Positions 15,416 through 20,654 of a stretch of DNA of 20,654 nucleotides are shown here, piece by piece. This DNA comes from JAHFUI01 sp041485905 (GTDB lineage: Bacteria; Acidobacteriota; Vicinamibacteria; Vicinamibacterales; CAVVIG01). The DNA is taken from positions 1 to 20,654 of the forward strand of contig JBGPKK010000077.1 in NCBI GenBank assembly GCA_041485905.1. The letters run 5' to 3'. Under the pieces are notes generated by a model. It ran no database searches. It had not been told where the DNA came from and saw only the letters and a list, made by a program, of their open reading frames with translations. How positions within the stretch are numbered: the first letter of the stretch is position 1; each line of letters begins with the position of its first letter. The position numbers and the translations under genes are program-made.

Positions 15416-18289
15416 ATGCCATCGGACGTCGTCAGACGGTTGCTGCTGGTCGTCGTAATCCTCGCCCTGCCTGTCGGGGCGTCTGCACAGGAGGCGGTGC
15501 TGAGCGGCACCGTCACCGACTCCACGGGCGCCGTGCTGCCCGGCGCGACGATCAGCGCCGTGCACGTGGCATCCGGCAACAACTTCGACGGCGTCACCGA
15601 TCAGCGCGGGATCTTCCGGCTCCCCGTGCGCGTCGGCACGTACAGGATCACCGCGGAGCTCCAAGGCTTCACGACCATGAACCGCGGCGGCGTGGAGGTG
15701 CTGGTCGGACAGACGGCCGTCGTCAACCTGCAGCTGGCGCCTTCGTCTGTCGCCGAGACGGTGACCGTCACTGCGGAATCGCCGCTGCTCGAAACCAAGA
15801 CGTCGAGTCTGGGCGGCAACGTCGATCCGCGCCAGGTGCAGGAGCTTCCGGTCAACGGACGCAACTGGATGGCGCTCGCGCTGCTCGCCCCGGGCAGCCG
15901 CACCAGCTCGACGAACGCCATCACGCCGCTGCCGGACAGAAACGGCGGCGAGGCGCGGGAGTTCCAGCTCAACGTCGACGGCCAGCAGGTGTCGGCTGAC
16001 ATCGGGACCGGCGGCCAGCCGAAGTACAGTCAGGACTCGATCGCGGAATTTCAGTTCGTCTCCAACCGCTTCGACGCGACGATGGGCCGATCGACCGGCG
16101 TGCAGGTGAACGCGGTCACCAAGTCGGGCACCAATCAGTTCTCAGGTTTGTTGCGTGGCAACTTTCGCAACACCAATTTCAACGCGCTCAACCCCGTCCT
16201 GAATCAGGTCGTGCCCATCGACAATCAGCAGCTCAGCACGACCTTCGGCGGCCCGCTCGTGCAGAACAAGCTCCATTTCTTCGGCAACTATGAATACGAA
16301 CGCGAGCCGCGGACCAGCATCTGGAACACGCCGTACCCGTCGTTCAACGTGCAGCTGGCCGGCATCGCCAATCAAAAAAAAGGCGGCGTGCGTCTGGACT
16401 ACGAGCTGTCGTCCAAGACGCGGGTGATGGGCAAAATCTCGTCGGGGCGGCTGTACGAGCCATTCGGGGCCGGCAACCAGCAACATCCGGCGGCGACCGG
16501 CACCAACGAAGAATACAACGACGAGTACCTCGGCGTGCTCACGCAGGTTCTGAGCAACCGGGCGCTGAACGAGATCTCAGTGGGCAGGGCCGATTTCGGC
16601 CTTGCCAACGCCAACCTCACGACGTGGTCGAAGCACTGGCAGGCGGCCAACGGCATCACGACCGGGTCGCCCCGCATCACGTTTTCGAACTTCACGATTG
16701 CCGGCAACCAGTTCTATCCGCGGCACCAGGACCAGTGGGTGACGAGCATCCGCGACAGCTTCACGTACTCGTACGACGCGGGCGGCCATCACGACCTGAG
16801 GCTCGGCGGCGAATTCCTGCATCGTCACCAGATTCAGGCAAACTGCCGCCAGTGCATGGGGACGATTGACGCCCGTGGCGGCCCCACGCCCGCCAACATC
16901 GAAGCGCTCTTTCCGGATCCGTTCAACGCCGACACCTGGAACCTGGCGGCGATTTCCAACATCACGACGAGCTACAGCATCGGGGTCGGCGATTTCAACG
17001 TCCACCTCTACTCGAAGAAGGTCGCCAGCTGGGCGCAGGACGACTGGCAGATCTCCAATAACCTGACGTTGAATCTCGGGCTGCGCTACGACGTCGAGAT
17101 CGGCGTGTTCGCCAACGACATCAGCTTCCCGCCGTTCCAGCAGGCCGGGCGTCCCAATGACAAGACAAACTTCCAGCCGCGGATCGGTTTCGCCTACAGG
17201 CTGGGCGACGACATGGTGATCCGCGGCGGATCGGGTCTCTACTACGGCGATGCGCTCGGCGCCGATCAGTCGTTTGCGACGGGCAACGCCCAGATTGCGG
17301 TGATCCGGTACGACAACACCCCCTTCCGCGCGGATTTCGCCGCGAACCCGACAAACGGGCAGCCGTTGCCGACCTACGAGCAGTCGCTCACGAAGTTCTG
17401 TTACGCCAACAACAATGCGCCCGGATGTCTGTTGCGCGACGTTCAGGAATTTGTCGGGCCGCCGGAGTTCGTCCACCTGCCACGCACGTTTCAGAGCTCG
17501 ATCGGTTTCCAGCGCCAGATCGGCACCACCATGGCCGTCGAGGCCGATTACGTGTACAGCCAGGGGCGGAACGATAAAGAGGTCATCGACAACATCAACC
17601 TGAACTACAACCCGGTGACCGGCGCCAACCTTTCATTCACGACGAGAAGCAACCGCCCCTTCCCCGACTGGGGCGTCGTCTCGATGAACGCGCATATGGG
17701 CCGCTCCGCCTATCACGGGTTGCAGACCGGCTTCACGAAGCGGTTCAGCAATCGCTGGCAGGCTTCGGCGACCTATACGCTGTCGGGGCTTTGGAACCAG
17801 GACTCGCAGCCATTCAGCGGTCTCCTGCCGGTCCCCTTCACGGTCGCTTCGGATCTCGGTGGTGAATGGGGTCTGTCGGCCGACGATCAGCGCCATCGCG
17901 CGGTGTTCAACGGCATCTGGCAGGTGGGCCACGGCTTCCAGGTGAGCGGGCTTCACTATCTTGGCGCCGGGATTCGCCTGGCGACCAACTTCGGCGGCGA
18001 TCGCCGCAACATCGGCGCGACAACCGGTACGGCCCGCCTGCGTGCGGACGGCACGATCGTCGATCGCAACTCCTTGATCGCGCCGGCGCAAAATCGCACG
18101 GACCTGCGGCTGCAGCAGCGGATTCCGCTGCACGGTCGGACCTCGATCGACGGGATCGCCGAGGTCTTCAACCTCTTCAACCGGCCGAACTACGGAATCG
18201 GCACTCAAGAAAACCAAACGGCGCAGTATCTACAGAACGTTTCGGCGCAGACTCGGACGATGCAGTTTGGCTTCAGGGTCATGTTCTAA
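15416..18289 (+). CDS. TonB-dependent receptor, Oar-like, with carboxypeptidase-regulatory domain
   Basis: This is a 957-residue outer-membrane receptor. A signal peptide (about 1-24, ending VGASAQ) is followed by a carboxypeptidase-regulatory-like domain at about 25-108 (SGTVTDSTGAVLPGATI, then GTYRITAELQGF). A TonB-box-like stretch (AETVTVTAESP) is at about 113-123, followed by a plug (LPVNGRNWMALALLAPGSR, then KYSQDSIAEFQFVSNRFDA) and a long beta-barrel ending in a terminal phenylalanine (QFGFRVMF), the usual mark of an outer-membrane protein. Barrel loops carry CRQC and a FCYANNNAPGC pair that could form disulfides. The role is energised uptake of a bulky substrate. The ATG at 15416 has GGAGG 5 bases upstream; an upstream extension to 15137 overlaps the PAL-like gene and is not needed. 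It follows the second PAL-like gene, hinting at a shared substrate. An AAAAAAAA run at 16374-16381 lies within the barrel. Confidence 0.93.
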   Translation: MPSDVVRRLLLVVVILALPVGASAQEAVLSGTVTDSTGAVLPGATISAVHVASGNNFDGVTDQRGIFRLPVRVGTYRITAELQGFTTMNRGGVEVLVGQTAVVNLQLAPSSVAETVTVTAESPLLETKTSSLGGNVDPRQVQELPVNGRNWMALALLAPGSRTSSTNAITPLPDRNGGEAREFQLNVDGQQVSADIGTGGQPKYSQDSIAEFQFVSNRFDATMGRSTGVQVNAVTKSGTNQFSGLLRGNFRNTNFNALNPVLNQVVPIDNQQLSTTFGGPLVQNKLHFFGNYEYEREPRTSIWNTPYPSFNVQLAGIANQKKGGVRLDYELSSKTRVMGKISSGRLYEPFGAGNQQHPAATGTNEEYNDEYLGVLTQVLSNRALNEISVGRADFGLANANLTTWSKHWQAANGITTGSPRITFSNFTIAGNQFYPRHQDQWVTSIRDSFTYSYDAGGHHDLRLGGEFLHRHQIQANCRQCMGTIDARGGPTPANIEALFPDPFNADTWNLAAISNITTSYSIGVGDFNVHLYSKKVASWAQDDWQISNNLTLNLGLRYDVEIGVFANDISFPPFQQAGRPNDKTNFQPRIGFAYRLGDDMVIRGGSGLYYGDALGADQSFATGNAQIAVIRYDNTPFRADFAANPTNGQPLPTYEQSLTKFCYANNNAPGCLLRDVQEFVGPPEFVHLPRTFQSSIGFQRQIGTTMAVEADYVYSQGRNDKEVIDNINLNYNPVTGANLSFTTRSNRPFPDWGVVSMNAHMGRSAYHGLQTGFTKRFSNRWQASATYTLSGLWNQDSQPFSGLLPVPFTVASDLGGEWGLSADDQRHRAVFNGIWQVGHGFQVSGLHYLGAGIRLATNFGGDRRNIGATTGTARLRADGTIVDRNSLIAPAQNRTDLRLQQRIPLHGRTSIDGIAEVFNLFNRPNYGIGTQENQTAQYLQNVSAQTRTMQFGFRVMF

Positions 18290-18294
18290 GTTCG

Positions 18295-18342
18295 AAGTGC
18301 AAAGTTCAAAGTGCAAAACTTTACACTTTGAACTTTGCACTT
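18295..18342. terminator. Long inverted AAAGTTC repeat between converging genes
   Basis: A 23-base arm (18295-18317) and its complement (18320-18342) with one mismatch and a two-base AC gap form a long AT-rich hairpin between the converging TonB receptor and DctP genes. It is built from two opposed copies of the dispersed AAAGTTCAAAGTG repeat, copy 3. It could act as a bidirectional terminator. The minus-strand half encodes the last residues of DctP (ESAKFKV). Confidence 0.6.
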
Positions 18343-19328
18343 TCCTGCAGCAGCTTCCAGCACTTCGTCCCGAGCTTGTCTTTCCACGTCGCGTAAACGC
18401 CTGACAGCCGCCCGCGAAACGGTGCCGCGTCAACGGCGTTGAACACCAGGCCGCGTCGCCCGAGCTCGGCTCTGAGCCTGGCATTCGCCGCCGCCTGATC
18501 ACGCCGCTGGAGACGCACGTATTTCGCGACGTTGTGCTCAATCGTGCCTTTGACATCGTCAGGAAGGCGATTCCAGGTCGGCCGGTGCGCCAGCAGGTTG
18601 AACCCGGACCACATATGGTTCGTCATGCTGACGTACTTCACGACCTCGTACAGCTTGAAGAGATCGACGAGCGCGAGCGGGTTCTCCTGAGCATCGACCG
18701 TCCCGCTCTTGAGCGCGTCGTAAATCGCGTTGCTGTTGATGGTGATCGGTTCCGCGCCAAGCGCTCTGAAGGTGTCGGCGACGAGTTGTCCGGCGGGGAC
18801 GCGCATCCTGATGCCGATCAGGTCTTCTGGATGGACGATGGGGCGCTTCGTGCCGGCGATCTGACGCATCCCGTTGTCGAAGGCGCCCACCGGAAAGCCG
18901 ACGATCCCCTTTGCCGCCATTTCCTCGCTCAGATACGCGCCAAGCGCGCCGTCCATCGCCAGGTGCGCGTCGGCGGCCGAGCGAAACGCGAACGGCATCT
19001 GCTGCACTTCGGCGGCCGGCACGGCCGTGCCGAGAATGCCCCCCATCAGCGTGAAGAACTGGATCTCGCCGTCGATCAGCATCTTCAGCGCAGCGGGGTC
19101 GCTCCCCTGGATTTTCTTGTTTTCTGGAAAGACCTCTGCGTCGACGCGTCCGCGCGTCTCGGTCCGGATCGCGGTCCACATCTCGACGAGCCGATGGTGA
19201 AGCGAGCTTGTCGCCGGCTGGTTGTGGAACTGGATGAACGTGAAGTCCGCCGCCCGGAGCGATTTGATGAAGAGTGACGCCGACCCGAGCGTAGCCCCGG
19301 CGACAAAGGATCGGCGTGTGAGGCTCAT
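18321..19328 (-). CDS. TRAP-type solute-binding protein (DctP family), Tat-exported
   Basis: This is a 335-residue periplasmic binding protein. It starts with SLTRRSFVAGATLGS, a twin-arginine-type signal. Family landmarks are IGIRMRVPAG (172-180), with the arginine that usually salt-bridges a carboxylate, TFRALGAEP, and AIYDALKSGTVDAQENPLA (201-219), followed by YEVVKYVSMTNHMW. It should bind an organic acid such as a dicarboxylate. No DctQ or DctM membrane subunit lies in the window, so it is an orphan or works with a distant partner. I chose the ATG at 19328, which follows a GAGG and directly begins the signal. It lies 10 bases after the upstream permease stop, so it may be read from that transcript. 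The last residues (SAKFKV) come from the dispersed repeat and replace the native end. Confidence 0.85.
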   Translation of the reverse strand: MSLTRRSFVAGATLGSASLFIKSLRAADFTFIQFHNQPATSSLHHRLVEMWTAIRTETRGRVDAEVFPENKKIQGSDPAALKMLIDGEIQFFTLMGGILGTAVPAAEVQQMPFAFRSAADAHLAMDGALGAYLSEEMAAKGIVGFPVGAFDNGMRQIAGTKRPIVHPEDLIGIRMRVPAGQLVADTFRALGAEPITINSNAIYDALKSGTVDAQENPLALVDLFKLYEVVKYVSMTNHMWSGFNLLAHRPTWNRLPDDVKGTIEHNVAKYVRLQRRDQAAANARLRAELGRRGLVFNAVDAAPFRGRLSGVYATWKDKLGTKCWKLLQESAKFKV

Positions 19329-19338
19329 GAGCCTCAGC

Positions 19339-20654
19339 CTACTCTTCCCGTAACGCGACCGTACATTCCACACGCGTGGCGCGGCGCACGGGCGCCCAAA
19401 CGGCCAGCGGCGCGACGAGCACGACCGACGCGATGGCGAGCAGGAACGTGACGGGATCGTTCGGGGCGACGCCGATCAGCAAGGACGTGAGCACGCGGCT
19501 CAACGCGAGGCTCCCGGCCAGCCCCAGAGCCAGGCCGATCGCCAGCGGCTTCAGACTCTGTCCGGCCACCATTCGGCCGATGGCAGCAGGCGTCGCGCCC
19601 AGCGCCATGCGGATGCCGATCTCGCGGATACGCGACGCCACCAGGTTGGCCAGGACGCTATAGACGCCGATCATGGACAGCAGCAGTGCGAGACCGGCGA
19701 ACACGCCTAACAGCAGCACAACAGGGCGTACCTCGGCGAGTGCTTCGCCCAGGAAGTGGTTCATGCTGCTCACCTCGGCGACGGGCAGTTCCTGATCCAA
19801 CGACCACAGCGTGGCGCGGATTTCGTCGGAAAGCGATTCGGGCGGGACTTTGGTCCGCAGCAGCAGCAGCCCTTGCGGCGAGTCGAGCCCGGCCACGAAG
19901 TACTGCGGGTGGGCGTCGCTCAGGCCGCCCATGGCGAGGAAATCCGTCGCCAGACCGACGATTTCGAAGGCTCGGTCGTTCTCCAATAGCAGCCGCTGAC
20001 CCAGAGGGTTCTGGCCGTTGAAGAACTTTGTGGCGAAGGCCTGATTCACGATCACCACGCCCTCGCCCTTGCCTCCGGCATTTCGAGCAACGTCGGCGGC
20101 GGTGAAACCGCGCCCGGCCAGAATCGGCAGTCCCAACAGGCGGAAGTAATCGGGGCTGACCTTCGCGACGTCGGCGCTGGGCCTTTCATCGAGAATCGGC
20201 TGGGGGCGGCCGGCAATCGTGAACGTTTGGAAAAAGATTCGATGCAGCGGTAGGGTCGTGGCGGCGCTCGCCGTGGCCACTCCGGGGAGCGCACGGGCTC
20301 GCTCTACGAGAGCGTCGTAGAAGCGGGCACGGCTGGCGGCGTCGGGATAGCGGATCTCGGGCAGGTCCACGTCGACCACGGCCAGTTGCGCCGCATTGAA
20401 TCCGACGCCGGCCTGGATCAGTTTCACGAAGCTGCGGATGAGGAGTCCGGCTCCACAGAGCAGGATCAGGGCCAGAGCCACCTCGGCCGCCGTGAGGGCC
20501 TGGCGGCTGCGCGAGAGTGCGGCGGACGCCCCTCCGCCTCCTCTGGTCTTGAGCGCCTCGTTCACGCTGGAGCGCGAGGCGGTGATGGCAGGCGCGAGCC
20601 CGAACAGCAACGTTGTCAAGATGCTCACGCTGCCGGCGAAGGCGAAGACGGACC
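19339..20654 (-). CDS. ADOP/MacB-like ABC permease, C-terminal part (cut by window edge)
   Basis: The reading frame stays open past a GTG at 20628 to the window end, so this is the C-terminal part (about 438 residues) of a larger protein. It shows LLFGLAPAITASRSSVNEALKT, a membrane helix (ALTAAEVALALILLCGAGLL), a MacB-type periplasmic domain with VSPDYFRLLGLPILAGRGF, and three C-terminal FtsX helices with LVASRIREIGIRMALGATP. The end, APVRRATRVECTVALREE, matches the usual ADOP ending (RRATRVDP-like). ADOP permeases are about 800 residues, duplicated, and abundant in Acidobacteriota, usually without an adjacent ATPase, as here. They are thought to work in export or lipoprotein- and envelope-linked stress responses. 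The 5' end lies beyond the window. Confidence 0.9.
   Translation of the reverse strand, partial: SVFAFAGSVSILTTLLFGLAPAITASRSSVNEALKTRGGGGASAALSRSRQALTAAEVALALILLCGAGLLIRSFVKLIQAGVGFNAAQLAVVDVDLPEIRYPDAASRARFYDALVERARALPGVATASAATTLPLHRIFFQTFTIAGRPQPILDERPSADVAKVSPDYFRLLGLPILAGRGFTAADVARNAGGKGEGVVIVNQAFATKFFNGQNPLGQRLLLENDRAFEIVGLATDFLAMGGLSDAHPQYFVAGLDSPQGLLLLRTKVPPESLSDEIRATLWSLDQELPVAEVSSMNHFLGEALAEVRPVVLLLGVFAGLALLLSMIGVYSVLANLVASRIREIGIRMALGATPAAIGRMVAGQSLKPLAIGLALGLAGSLALSRVLTSLLIGVAPNDPVTFLLAIASVVLVAPLAVWAPVRRATRVECTVALREE

Noticed and set aside
13866..15422. 518-codon minus-strand open frame opposite the second PAL-like gene
   Set aside because: It overlaps a clear gene completely and has no recognisable family; the same artefact appears opposite the first PAL-like gene.

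Overview
The window looks like a chromosomal segment of a GC-rich Gram-negative bacterium, most plausibly an Acidobacteriota of the Vicinamibacteria type. This is inferred from the gene families: an Oar-like TonB-dependent receptor with an N-terminal carboxypeptidase-regulatory domain, an ADOP/MacB-type permease, a DUF6152 protein, a fused membrane/spermidine-synthase-like protein, and short dispersed repeats that translate as KFKVQS-like tails. No rRNA, tRNA, CRISPR array, transposase or phage gene was seen. Fourteen protein genes fill the window almost without gaps. The longest stretch without a gene is about 130 bases.

Left part (1-4924). A minus-strand pair encodes a secreted six-kelch propeller and a Tat-type exported amidohydrolase of the ACMSD/decarboxylase superfamily. 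A 107-base divergent promoter region separates it from a plus-strand run. That run starts with a remarkable 772-residue secreted hydrolase made of two tandem, complete alpha/beta-hydrolase domains, followed by a small DUF6152 protein.

Middle (4925-10841). A perfect 22-base palindrome precedes a secreted seven-repeat FG-GAP-like propeller. Next come a secreted NHL/PAL-like six-bladed propeller and a 970-residue fused membrane/spermidine-synthase-like/TPR protein. The start of the fused gene lies inside a terminator-like hairpin, and a palindromic repeat has been absorbed in frame into its inter-domain linker.

Right part (10859-20654). An aromatic-acid-type MFS transporter, a lone ABC ATPase, a beta-hydroxyacid dehydrogenase and a second PAL-like propeller lie tightly packed on the plus strand. 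A hairpin and then the large TonB-dependent receptor follow. Converging from the right on the minus strand are an orphan TRAP-type solute-binding protein and the C-terminal half of an ADOP permease that runs off the window. AAAGTTCAAAGTG-type repeats sit at three gene junctions and supply the C-terminal residues of three proteins.

Nine of the fourteen products carry an export signal. A reasonable but unproven reading is a cell-envelope and periplasmic catabolic module: the TonB receptor brings a compound across the outer membrane, the exported hydrolases and propeller enzymes act on it, the binding protein and MFS transporter take products inward, and the dehydrogenase oxidises or reduces a hydroxy acid in the cytoplasm. 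The substrate cannot be read from the sequence.
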